Assembly (NCBI RefSeq): GCF_963678635.1
Contig: NC_087070.1
Span: forward strand, 46,607,467 to 46,671,466
Direction of reading: 5' to 3'
From: Symsagittifera roscoffensis
Lineage: Eukaryota; Xenacoelomorpha; Acoela; Convolutidae
Length of the DNA stretch: 64,000 bases
The notes below the pieces were generated by a model, which was not told the DNA's origin, ran no database searches, and was given only the letters and a program-made list of their open reading frames with translations. Shown piece after piece: positions 1 through 11,030 of this stretch. The position numbers were made by a program, and so were the translations under genes. The stretch's first letter is position 1. Each line of letters begins with the position of its first letter.

Positions 1-377
1 ATCTGAATAACACACACCTCCGTCTGATACAATTGTGGTAATATGATGAGGTTGTGCTTGTGTAGTATCTTCGCCTCATCTTTTCTCTTGCACGCTACGA
101 CCCCATCAGCTGTGTGATAGAGTAAATCTTTTCTTTCTTTGTAGAACTGGCTCAAGATATTGTAGCTGTCTTCCTCGAGTTCCTCTTTCTCCTTGGACCC
201 CGTCCGGATCCATATGGAGAGGTTACTTGTCAACTTGTCAATCTTTTGGGCCCTTATCAGGTCCGACAGCCTATATCTCGCTTTGACATGTTCCTTTAGT
301 GCCATGATCTGTCCATTAATTTCCCCATGGTTGTGGATGTCATCCTTCAGCTTTACGCATATTATCCTCATCACGAT
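1..377 (-). pseudogene. Element A: region just before the integrase zinc finger (partial)
   Basis: A reading frame on the minus strand is open from about 377 to the window edge. It aligns with residues about 127-245 of the element B integrase frame, sharing a stretch with the sense KARYRLSDL and RAQ, an acidic EELEEDSY motif, an ACKRK motif, and LPQLYQTE immediately before the place where the HHCC zinc finger begins in element B. The finger and the DDE core would therefore lie outside the window. It is joined by a frameshift to the preceding linker frame at 380-919. Confidence 0.7.
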
Positions 378-379
378 CC

Positions 380-919
380 TCATATCAACTTCTGGCACCA
401 GATTTGTTCTGACATTTGAATTGCATGATAGTTCCTGAATGGTTTCCTCGATACCGCAATTTTCTCAAGTTCTCCACCTCCTTGTAATTCTTGTTCATCC
501 GAGTTGTTTGTTCCTGAGGAGGGATCTGTTTGTAGCTCCCTGTCGCGATGTCTCATCTTCTCCTCTTCCAGTATCATGCATAGACTATCCTGATCATCGC
601 TGGTCTTTTTCGAATATTCATCCCATGCTTCACGCTCCCCGGAAAACTTCTCTTCTCCGGTTTCTTCTTCCTCCGTGGACGTGGACGACTCCCCGGACTC
701 TTGACCTAGTCCCAGGTGTTCAGCTTCTTCCTTAAACGCCACTTTCTTCTTCCTAACCTGAGTCTGCTCAAATATGTTATCAGGGATTTTGTCAACCAGT
801 GACCGCACGACTTCTTTGCCATCAGTAACGCTTCCTCTTAGAGAGTCTGCATTGCCAACTGTTTCACTCCTTCGCAGTATCGTGACTTCAGGTTCCTCCC
901 TACCCTTTTCTACGTTCAC
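380..919 (-). pseudogene. Element A: acidic linker between RNase H and integrase
   Basis: A 179-codon frame rich in Glu, Asp, Ser, Lys and Arg, with a Ser/Thr/Glu tract (ESSTSTEEEETGEE) and no recognisable fold. Its place between RNase H and integrase equals the 27.4-28.3 kb linker of element B. The family apparently has an unusually long charged spacer here. It overlaps the RNase H frame by four bases in a different phase, so a frameshift probably separates the two. Confidence 0.55.
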
Positions 920-1604
920 GGTTTATCATCTGCCAGTTTCTCAAGTAATCTCCACAAGTCTTCATCCACCTGAGTATCTCCCGTTTCCACCTGGTTGAGA
1001 TCATAGCCTTTTGCTTTGAGCGTCTCTCTCACAATTTTTGATTTGAGCATAATCTCTATCGGCATCCTTCGGCTCTTCTTCAAGATTGTTTTCTTTGGAG
1101 GCTCTTCTGGTAATTCGGGATGATCTTCTATTGGTTTGCCTGACTTGTCTAGCCATCTCGTGAGTGGAAGACTTTCATACGTTTCTTTGTCCATGCAGGA
1201 GAAGCCATCTTTAATTTCGGGCCTGTCCGCCTCCCTCTGTTCCTGTCTTTCGTAGAATTCCGTCTTCTTACTCAAGCTATCGGCATTCTGATGTTTGTCC
1301 CTTGTTCTGTGATCAATTATCATGTTGTACCCATCCAAGCGAACTATCCATCTCCCAATGTAGCTCTGGTCCATCGAGTACGTCTTTAGCCAGCTGAGTG
1401 CCCTGTTGTCGACCCGCAGCTTAAATGGCTCACTCCCTAAGTATGCTCTGTATTTCTCGACAAAAGTAACCACCGCGAACATCTCTGCTTTCGGCGCCCC
1501 GTACTTCATTTCTGTATCACTCTTAAAACTGTCTTCCCGTTCCATTCTTGTTCTTGATGGAGAATTCCAGAAATCGCGACTACCGACGCGTCCGTATCCA
1601 ACAC
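916..1604 (-). pseudogene. Element A: RNase H domain and tether
   Basis: RNase H of the gypsy type degrades the RNA strand during reverse transcription. The first catalytic Asp lies in a TDAS motif around 1583-1594, in the same frame as the upstream RT but after an in-frame TAG. The frame then shifts near 1520-1530, where element B has some nine extra residues, and continues as SDTEMKYGAPKAE with the catalytic Glu, then FKLRVDNRALSWL with the second Asp. An HQNADSLS-type motif follows. The C-terminal part is a tether seen also in element B. The codons upstream of about 1530 in this frame are a shadow of the RT frame. Confidence 0.75.
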
Positions 1605-2552
1605 CTACATCCCTTTTTCCGTTGGCATCCCTAACACCGGTGCCTCGCACAACTCTTTCTTTATTCTCTGGAATGATTCTTCTGCTGCGTTGTTCCATGT
1701 GAACTTTTTGCCTTTGTGTCTCATTAATTGTTGCATCGGGTATACCTTGTCCGCATAGCCCTTGATGAATTCCCTGTAGTAGTTCGCAAAACCCAGGAAG
1801 CTCATCAGCTGATGTTCCGTTTTTGGCGATTTCCAAGTTAAAACCGCTTCCACTGCATCTGGATCCGGTCTGATGCCGTGCCTGTCCACCATTCTGCCCA
1901 AGTATTTTATCGAATCCTTGAGTATCTCCCACTTTGACGGTTTACACTTTAGCCCCGACCTCTTCATACATGCAAACACCTCGTCCAGTCGCTCGATGTG
2001 GTCTTCTAGTGTGGGCGTCGCTATTACCACGTCATCCACATAGCACATCACCAGGTTGTCGTACTTCTTTGTCACACCTATCAGCGCATGTGCCATCAAC
2101 CGTTAAAACGTGGCTGGGGCATTGCAAAGACCAAACGGCATCCGTTTCCATTGAAACAGCCTCAATTCGCAAGCGAACCCTGTTTTGTCCCTGTCTTGCT
2201 TCCTCAGCGGGACCTGTCAGAATGCCGAACCTAAATCAAGAGTTGTAAAAAATTTTGCGTCACCTAACTTCGAGAGGCTCTCGTCAATCCTAAGTATGGG
2301 ATAGGCATCCTTCACCGTGACGGAGTTCAAATACCGAAAGTCACAGCAAAACCTCAATTGGTCGCCTTTCTTTTTGGCCATGACTTTTCCACAGGCCCAC
2401 GGGGACTTGGATGGTTCTATCATGTCATACTCTAGTAATGTCTCTATTTCTTTCTTACATGCCTCTGATTTGTGGGGGGTCATGCGCCTCGCCTCCTCCC
2501 TGTGTACCGGAAATTTTCTGTTCCGGAAATTTTGAACAGCTCGATAGCCCAT
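1605..2552 (-). pseudogene. Element A: reverse transcriptase (fingers, palm, thumb)
   Basis: Two fragments make up the RT. Codons from 2552 to 2217 carry MTPHKSE, an EPSKSPWA motif, RFCCDFRYLN and FTTLDLGSAF, which hold the first catalytic Asp. Codons from 2099 to 1605 carry the second catalytic motif YVDD (residues 20-23), then FLGFANYYREFI, which is the gypsy thumb signature. Between them, about 2100-2216, the frame is broken. Compared with element B, about 70 residues between the protease tail and MTPHKSE are missing. The frame ends at a TAG (1605-1607) directly before the RNase H Asp motif, which is a nonsense mutation and not a natural end. Confidence 0.83.
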
Positions 2553-3846
2553 CGTCTGTCTCTGACTTAAGTGATTTCACCAGACCTGATGAACCTTTTA
2601 TTTTCTTTAATCGACTCAAGATACAAATTTTGTCCCTATGATTGGGACCATCAACAACTTCATTTTGTTTTGAATTTTCAGTCATTTCATATCGAGTTTT
2701 AACTGGTAAAGCATATCCCAGCGTCCTCCCCCTCTGTATCGTGATGGGTGTATCAAGAGTATTCAACAACACACTGACGCAGAGACCGCTCTTGGTTATC
2801 GAGAAAGATGTTCCTAAAACAGCAGCACTTTGACTATTAGGATTCGGAACTATGCATACTTGCTTGTTGTCACTTAGTTCATTGTAATTTTTCATTCGCA
2901 AGCTTACGATTGCCGCTTCGTTTGCCTTCAGCCTCACCCTCCTACTCAAGAAAACCGGTACTTTTTTTTCATTCGCTATTATTAAATTTACCGGTTTAAT
3001 TGCGTATCTCCTATCCGGGTTCCTTATCCTGAACATCGCATTGTTTAAATCAATTGTTACGTCGAATTTCCTGATGAAGTCCCTGCCTAAAATTAGCTAG
3101 TAAGACTCATCTAGGTTTTCTACCACAAGAAAGCTCATCCACAGATTGCGTTCCCCCAGATTTAGGGCTATTATTGGTGTTCTGCCTAGCCCCCGCAGCG
3201 CCCCTTTGTTAGCAGCTGACAATCGTATATTCGAGTCTATCAAGTCATCTTTGTTGAAGCCCATTCGCTCCCAAGTTTCGATTGGTATGACACTCAAGAG
3301 CGCTCCAGTATCGAGTAACCCACGCAACTGAGTCTTCTTGCCACTTATGTCAAGCACATGTGCTGATACGTCTGCCTCTGTCCCGATGTGCATTGCATCT
3401 TCCTCCAGCATTGCACAGTGTCCAATCGATCTCACCTTTAGTTCTTCTTTGCCCACGTAGATCTGCCCCACTAGATCTTCATCACATGTTATCATTGTTT
3501 TCGTGTAGATGTTTATCTCATCTATATTCAACATCACCTCATGCGGACCATAAGCTTCTGTATATCTGTTGTCCACGCGGACTGAATTGCTGCCACCTCT
3601 CGTGAGTATCGCCCTCAAGGCTCTAGAAGTTGTCTGTGGGCTTATCGCACTCAAGTAATCTGCGTATACGTCGATGTGCATTATTGTCTGGTCGCTGGGT
3701 TCGCTTAAGTTCCTTGTCACCTCATGTCCACCTACAGTGATTATCGACATTATCCTGGCTCCAATTTTCCCGTCACCATTTTCAGAGTGTTGCAATTTCC
3801 ACTCTTTGTCGACCCTGCTACAGCTTCTGGCACTGGCACCGAGCAA
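2455..3846 (-). pseudogene. Element A: retropepsin-like aspartic protease and following linker
   Basis: The protease would cut the Gag-Pol polyprotein. The catalytic motif is GLLDTGALLSVIP (DTG at residues 179-181 of the upstream frame), and LILGRDF follows as the family's conserved flap/end motif. A single in-frame TAG at 3097-3099 splits the domain just before LILGRDF, and the frame continues in the same phase to 2455. The frame then runs into the RT region after a frameshift and a deletion near 2530. The order and sequence match 30087-31094 of element B. Confidence 0.8.
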
Positions 3847-6162
3847 CTTAACGTCTCATTCAATCTCTGTCTGTCAATCTCTTGCTTCAACCGTTGCTCT
3901 ATTTCCGTCGTCGCTAGGTCCTGTTTCACCTTGTTAATCGCCTCTGACACCGCTTTCTCATAATTTATCTCTAGGGCGTTCGTGGCCGTGGCCGTGGCCT
4001 CTATCGCATTATTAACTTGCGTTACGGCCTTCACTGTCTTCATTGGCTGTTCCGTACTCGGTGCATACAAGTTTTTTTGTTTCAAACTCGGTCTGTCTAT
4101 TTCTCTGATTCTGCAACGCCGCTAATGCCAATTTATGTTTGGGGTGACTCTGGTTCTTGACTGCCACCCAAAACAAAGGACAGTCCATCCTGAAGTGCCC
4201 CTCTTGATTGCAGAAGAAGCATATTGCACCTATTTTGATGATTAAGCCACTATAGTACTCGTGTTCTTCCATCTGGCCCATATCTTCCTCATCTGGTGTG
4301 TATCCCAGACTCTTCATGCCCTGCTTGTATGTTGTGCAATCCGCCACGTGATGATCAGCTGACCCGCAGTTCGCGCAGGATCTACGTTTGTCCATGTCAT
4401 CTCTAGGCTTGTACCACGACGACCTTTGTGGTAGGCTTCCCCCTTGCATGGTCCTGTTCTCCGAATATGTGTATTTCTTGGTCTTCAGTACTCCCTTGAC
4501 TTCTGTCTCATCTCCTCTGGAGTCGGTGCATTGTCTTTCGACAATGTATATTACGTTGCTAACATTGTTCTCAAGTCATCACTTTTTACCCCATCAATGA
4601 ACTTTGAGGCGATGCTTAAGTTTCTTCTGTTTGTTGACTCTTCATGATCACTTCTTCGTCTCAAGCTCTCGAGATCATCTATGTACCGATCAATCGATTC
4701 ATCGTCCCTTTGCCTTCTCTTTTCAAATCGCATCATCGCTTGATGACCCATCATGCCTGACCCGAATCGATTCAACAATATCTCGAAGATTTTATCCGCA
4801 GTGTCGCGTTCCTCTTCCTTCTTCGCAACCACGCACTTCAACGCCGTGCCTTCTAAGTTGCTGAGTATCGCTGTGCATGCTTGTCTCTCATCGTTCAAGT
4901 TGTCTTGTTCCAAGTGTCAATGCATCCATCTGAATCATCCTTGAATTCTTTCGGATTTTTGAAAGTTTTCCTGGATTTGTTACCTCCTCTGTCACTCGAG
5001 TCGGTGTTCCTCGTGGCGAAGGCTTCTAGTGTCCTGTTCATCATTTTCCACGTGCCTGCCCACGCCATGGCATCCGGTCCCACGTTATTGTGAGTCGTGG
5101 AATCCCCTGGACCACTCGTCGTATTTGCTGTTCCACTTTTCATAATTGCTTTGCCCCCGCCCCCCGGCGCTGTGCTCGCGGCATCTCGGGGTAGTTGTAA
5201 CGGTGTTGAATGCCATTTGTTCCGTTGTGGTTCCATGAAGTCAACTCTGTTGCCCTGCGTTCGATCCGCTGCCGGCCTGTCCTGTGACGTAGAGTTTCTC
5301 AAGATGGCGTCTAGTTTTGCTTATATTGCACATAAACTCTCAGCCTGGTCCCTACTCATTGTGTCCATTCTCGTTTCCAGACTCCCCATTTGGCTGTTCA
5401 CTGCGTCATATCGTTGCTTCATCTCTTGCATGTCTTTTTTGATGTTCCTGCCTCGCTCTCCATCAGTGGCATCTACTTAGTCTGACATCTGCTGAAGCTT
5501 TTCCTCTGTCGCTTTCGCCAGATTCAAATAGTTGTCCAGGTACTCGTGTTTGTTGTAACCTAATTTTTTCTTTATCACCTCTCTATCCTCCTCGCTGTGC
5601 TTTAGTCTCCTGTCGATCTGATCTAGCTTCGCCATCAGATCGCCCAGATCTAGAAAAGTTGTTGCTTCATGGTCAGCAGTTGCCCTGTGTTGGCTGCTGC
5701 TCCCGGTTGGACCTGTTCTTCGTCTTGGTTGGTCTCTGTCGTTTTCGTTGAAACTGTTCCGAATGTTTTGCCTTTGTCGGCTTTCGGTTCCTCCGTCACT
5801 ATGTCTCTTGATTTCATCCCAACCATCATTGCCAACCTTTCAGTAAATGACGTTCTTTTTGCTTGAGACTCGTCCTTTACCGTTTCTGGCGTGTTGCCCG
5901 TTGTGTCCTCCACAGTGTCTATCGGCGAGAACTCCATCGATTTTGGATTTGGTCCCTCTGCATTCGGCATCGGTGTCGACTCCGTCGTCTTCTTCTCCAC
6001 CTCATGCACACTCTGGTCTGGTGTTTCTAGGTCAATCTCGTTGGCGGGTTCCGCTTGTTTCCCTTCCGCGCCCTCTTTTGTCTTGTTCTCTCTATTACTC
6101 CTCGTGTTGACCATGCTAACTGAAAAGTTCTTCTTTGTTACTCTTGGGCCAACCGATGTCAT
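3750..6162 (-). pseudogene. Element A: gag (capsid/nucleocapsid), fragmented
   Basis: Five frames cover gag: 5650-6162 (basic and acidic disordered N-terminus with a VNTRSNR motif), 4895-5302, 4551-4913 (capsid-like, with FEILLNRFGSG and MMRFEKRRQRDDESIDRY), 4012-4449, and 3750-4085 (coiled-coil-prone tail leading to protease). The 4012-4449 frame has two CCHC zinc knuckles, CANCGSADHHVADC and CFFCNQEGHFRMDC, both CX2CX4HX4C, typical of nucleocapsid RNA binding. Frameshifts separate the pieces. The ATG at 6160-6162 is the most upstream start I can support. Confidence 0.75.
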
Positions 6163-6250
6163 TTTACGTAGCGACGAGTTATATTTTGTCTTTGATTCTG
6201 TAGATCTTTTTTCCGCTACCGGTACCCTGCTCCGTCTAATGATTTTTATT

Positions 6251-6508
6251 TACAATTGATTCTATTTACAATACTGCTATTTACAAAATCCTATTCTAAG
6301 AATAAAAGAAAAAAAAATTTCGATAATAAAAAGATAAACTACTTTCCTATTCCTTATAAGATTTTATTAAAATTTTACTAATTCGTGATCCTAACAGTAT
6401 CCGATCTATCGCGATTTAACGTTCCGACTAGTCATTTTGCTTTTGATTCAGTTATTTCGACCTGTCTTAAGACCCCTTAGTACCGTCACACCACTTCTTC
6501 GTGCTGTC
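6251..6508. other. AT-rich flank between element A gag and the minisatellite
   Basis: About 250 bases, strongly A/T-rich, no coding frame. This is where a 5' untranslated region, primer-binding site and LTR of element A would be expected, but I see no tRNA-complementary site nor a sequence repeated elsewhere in the window. Confidence 0.5.
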
Positions 6509-9500
6509 CCAAGCTTTCTCTCTACTGTCCCAAGACTATTCGGTGCTGTCCCAGTACTTCTTGCTAGTGTCCCAAGACCACTGTCCCAAGACCCTTGCCC
6601 CAAGACTACTGTCCTAAGACTACTGTCCCAAGACTACTGTCCCAAGACTACTGTCCCAAGACTAGTGTCCCAAGACTACTGTCCCAAGACTACTGTCCCA
6701 AGACTACTGTCCCAAGACTAATGTCCCAAGACTAGTGTCCCAAGACTACTGTCCCAAGACTACTGTCCCATGACTACTGTCCCAAGACTACTGTCCCAAG
6801 ACTAGTGTCCCAAGACTACAGTCCCAGGACTAGTGTCCCAAGACTACTGTCCCAAGACTACTGTCCCAAGACCACTGTCCCAAGACCACTGTCCCAAGAC
6901 CACTGTCACCAGACCAGTGTCCCAAGACCACTGTCTCAAAACCACTGTCCCAAGACCAGTGTCCCAAGACGACTGTCGCAAGACCACTGTCCCCAGACCA
7001 GTGTCCCAAAACCAGTGTCCCAAGACCACTGTCCCAAGACCAGTGTCCCGAGACGACTGTCCCAAGACCACTGTCCCAAGACCAGTGTCCCAAGTTCGTA
7101 CCTTCCCAAGACTGTACTGTCCCATGACCGCACCAAGACTGCTCTGGTCCAAGACTGTCCCAAGACTGCACCGTCCCAAGACTGTCCCAAGACTGCACCG
7201 TCCCACGACTGTCCCAAGACTGCACTGTCCCACGACTGTCCGAGACTGCACTGCTCCAAGACTTCTTCGGTACTGTCCCAAGACTAGTGTCCCAAGACTA
7301 CTGTCCCAACTGTCCCAAGACTACTGTCTCAAGACTACTGTCCCAAGACTAGTGTCCCAAGACTACTGTCCCAAGACTAGTGTCCCAAGACTACTGTCCC
7401 AAGACTACTGTCCCAAGACCACTGTCCCAAGACTAGTGTCCCAAGACTACTGTCCCAAGACTACTGTCACAAGACCACTGTCTTAAGACTAGTGTCCCAA
7501 GACCACTGTCCCAAGACCACTGTCCCAAGACTACTGTACCAAGACCACTGTCCCAAGACAACTGTCCCAAGACCACTGTCCCAAGACCAGTGTCCCAAGA
7601 CCACTGTCCCAAGACCACTGTCCCAAGACCACTGTCCCGAGACCACTGTCCCAAGACCACTGTCCCAAGACCAGTGTCCCAAGACCGTACCGTCCCAAGA
7701 CTGTACTGTCCCACGACTGTCCCAAGACTGCACTGTCCCATGACTGTCCCAAGACTGCACTGCTCCAAGACTTCTTTGGTACTGTCCCAAGACTACTGTC
7801 CCAACTGTCCCAAGACTACTGTCTCAAGACTAGTGTCCCAAGACTACTGTCCCAAGACTACTGTCCCAAGACTACTGTCCCAAGACTAGTGTCCCAAGAC
7901 TACTGTCCCAAGACTACTGTCACAAGACCACTGTCCCAAGACCACTGTCCCAAGACCACTGTCCCCAGACCAGTGTCCCAAGACCACTGTCTCAAGACCA
8001 CTGTCCCAAGACCAGTGTCCCAAGACGACTGTCCCAAGACCACTGTCCCCAGACCAGTGTCCCAAAACCAGTGTCCCAAGACCACTGTCCCAAGACCAGT
8101 GTCCCGAGACGACTGTCCCAAGACCACTGTCCCAAGACCAGTGTCCCAAGCTTTCTCTCTACTGTCCCAAGACTATTCGGTGCTGTCCCAGTACTTCTTG
8201 CTAGTGTCCCAAGACCACTGTCCCAAGACCCTTGCCCCAAGACTACTGTCCTAAGACTACTGTCCCAAGACTACTGTCCCAAGACTACTGTCCCAAGACT
8301 AGTGTCCCAAGACTACTGTCCCAAGACTACTGTCCCAAGACTACTGTCCCAAGACTAATGTCCCAAGACTAGTGTCCCAAGACTACTGTCCCAAGACTAC
8401 TGTCCCATGACTACTGTCCCAAGACTACTGTCCCAAGACTAGTGTCCCAAGACTACAGTCCCAGGACTAGTGTCCCAAGACTACTGTCCCAAGACTACTG
8501 TCCCAAGACCACTGTCCCAAGACCACTGTCCCAAGACCACTGTCACCAGACCAGTGTCCCAAGACCACTGTCTCAAAACCACTGTCCCAAGACCAGTGTC
8601 CCAAGACGACTGTCGCAAGACCACTGTCCCCAGACCAGTGTCCCAAAACCAGTGTCCCAAGACCACTGTCCCAAGACCAGTGTCCCGAGACGACTGTCCC
8701 AAGACCACTGTCCCAAGACCAGTGTCCCAAGTTCGTACCTTCCCAAGACTGTACTGTCCCATGACCGCACCAAGACTGCTCTGGTCCAAGACTGTCCCAA
8801 GACTGCACCGTCCCAAGACTGTCCCAAGACTGCACCGTCCCACGACTGTCCCAAGACTGCACTGTCCCACGACTGTCCGAGACTGCACTGCTCCAAGACT
8901 TCTTCGGTACTGTCCCAAGACTAGTGTCCCAAGACTACTGTCCCAACTGTCCCAAGACTACTGTCTCAAGACTACTGTCCCAAGACTAGTGTCCCAAGAC
9001 TACTGTCCCAAGACTAGTGTCCCAAGACTACTGTCCCAAGACTACTGTCCCAAGACCACTGTCCCAAGACTAGTGTCCCAAGACTACTGTCCCAAGACTA
9101 CTGTCACAAGACCACTGTCTTAAGACTAGTGTCCCAAGACCACTGTCCCAAGACCACTGTCCCAAGACTACTGTACCAAGACCACTGTCCCAAGACAACT
9201 GTCCCAAGACCACTGTCCCAAGACCAGTGTCCCAAGACCACTGTCCCAAGACCACTGTCCCAAGACCACTGTCCCGAGACCACTGTCCCAAGACCACTGT
9301 CCCAAGACCAGTGTCCCAAGACCGTACCGTCCCAAGACTGTACTGTCCCACGACTGTCCCAAGACTGCACTGTCCCATGACTGTCCCAAGACTGCACTGC
9401 TCCAAGACTTCTTTGGTACTGTCCCAAGACTACTGTCCCAACTGTCCCAAGACTACTGTCTCAAGACTAGTGTCCCAAGACTACTGTCCCAAGACTACTG

Positions 9501-11030
9501 TCCCAAGACTACTGTCCCAAGACTAGTGTCCCAAGACTACTGTCCCAAGACTACTGTCACAAGACCACTGTCCCAAGACCACTGTCCCAAGACCACTGTC
9601 CCCAGACCAGTGTCCCAAGACCACTGTCTCAAGACCACTGTCCCAAGACCAGTGTCCCAAGACGACTGTCCCAAGACCACTGTCCCCAGACCAGTGTCCC
9701 AAAACCAGTGTCCCAAGACCACTGTCCCAAGACCAGTGTCCCGAGACGACTGTCCCAAGACCACTGTCCCAAGACCAGTGTCCCAAGTTCGTACCTTCCC
9801 AAGACTGTACTGTCCCATGACCGCACCAAGACTGCTCTGGTCCAAGACTGTCCCAAGACTGCACCGTGCCAAGACTGTCCCAAGACTGCACCGTCCCACG
9901 ACTGTCCCAAGACTGCACTGTCCCACGACTGTCCGAGACTGCACTGCTCCAAGACTTCTTCGGTACTGTCCCAAGACTAGTGTCCCAAGACTACTGTCCC
10001 AACTGTCCCAAGACTACTGTCTCAAGACTACTGTCCCAAGACTAGTGTCCCAAGACTACTGTCCCAAGACTAGTGTCCCAAGACTACTGTCCCAAGACTA
10101 CTGTCCCAAGACCACTGTCCCAAGACTAGTGTCCCAAGACTACTGTCCCAAGACTACTGTCCCAAGACCACTGTCCCAAGACCACTGTCCCAAGACCACT
10201 GTCCCAAGACCACTGTCACCAGACCAGTGTCCCAAGACCACTGTCTCAAGACCACTGTCCCAAGACCAGTGTCCCAAGACGACTGTCCCAAGACCACTGT
10301 CCCCAGACCAGTGTCCCAAAACCAGTGTCCCAAGACCACTGTCCCAAGACCAGTGTCCCGAGACGACTGTCCCAAGACCACTGTCCCAAGACCAGTGTCC
10401 CAAGTTCGTACCTTCCCAAGACTGTACTGTCCCATGACCGCACCAAGACTGCTCTGGTCCAAGACTGTCCCAAGACTGCACCGTCCCAAGACTGTCCCAA
10501 GACTGCACCGTCCCACGACTGTCCCAAGACTACTGTCCCAACTGTCCCAAGACTACTGTCTCAAGACTACTGTCCCAAGACTAGTGTCCCAAGACTACTG
10601 TCCCAAGACTAGTGTCCCAAGACTACTGTCCCAAGATTACTGTCCCAAGACCACTGTCCCAAGACTAGTGTCCCAAGACTACTGTCCCAAGACTACTGTC
10701 ACAAGACCACTGTCTTAAGACTAGTGTCCCAAGACCACTGTCCCAATACCACTGTCCCAAGACTACTGTACCAAGACCACTGTCCCAAGACAACTGTCCC
10801 AAGACCACTGTCCCAAGACCAGTGTCCCAAGACCACTGTCCCAAGACCACTGTCCCAAGACCACTGTCCCAAGACCACTTTCCCAAGACCACTGTCCCAA
10901 GACCAGTGTCCCAAGACCGTACCGTCCCAAGACTGTACTGTCCCACGACTGTCCCAAGACTGCACTGTCCCATGACTGTCCCAAGACTGCACTGCTCCAA
11001 GACTTCTTCGGTACTGTCCCAAGACTTGTC
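6509..11030. repeat. 14-bp minisatellite with a 1,637-bp higher-order repeat
   Basis: The monomer is CCAAGACTACTGTC with frequent variants (CCAAGACCACTGTC, CCAAGACTAGTGTC, CCAAGACCAGTGTC, CCACGACTGTC). By length the array holds roughly 320 monomers. Variants are in a fixed order that recurs: 6509-8145 and 8146-9782 match base for base with a 1,637-bp offset, and 9783-11030 repeats parts of the same order with shorter offsets. Because 14 is not a multiple of three and the monomer has no stop codons, all three frames on the plus strand and most on the minus strand are open and read as CPKTTVPRLLSQDY-like repeats. That is a composition effect and not evidence of a gene. Confidence 0.95.

Larger units (their letters stand above)
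1..6250 (-). mobile_element. Element A: decayed Ty3/gypsy-like LTR retrotransposon, cut by the window edge
   Basis: Read on the minus strand from 6162 downwards, the order is gag with two zinc knuckles, aspartic protease (DTG), reverse transcriptase (YVDD), RNase H, and the start of integrase, which is the Ty3/gypsy order. It is a relative of element B at 15.8-35.5 kb and matches it domain for domain, but clearly diverged. Frames are broken by several frameshifts, in-frame stops (TAG at 3097-3099 and 1605-1607) and deletions, so this copy cannot be active as read. The integrase core and everything downstream lie left of position 1. No LTR was recognised on the gag side, where the sequence passes into an AT-rich flank and then a minisatellite. 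Confidence 0.88.

Noticed and set aside
193-735. Plus-strand frames across elements A and B (e.g. 193-438, 439-735, 22593-23114)
   Set aside because: These are shadows of the minus-strand retroelement frames.
6509-11030. CRISPR-like regular repeat
   Set aside because: No spacers, monomers are contiguous and variable, and the genome is eukaryotic.
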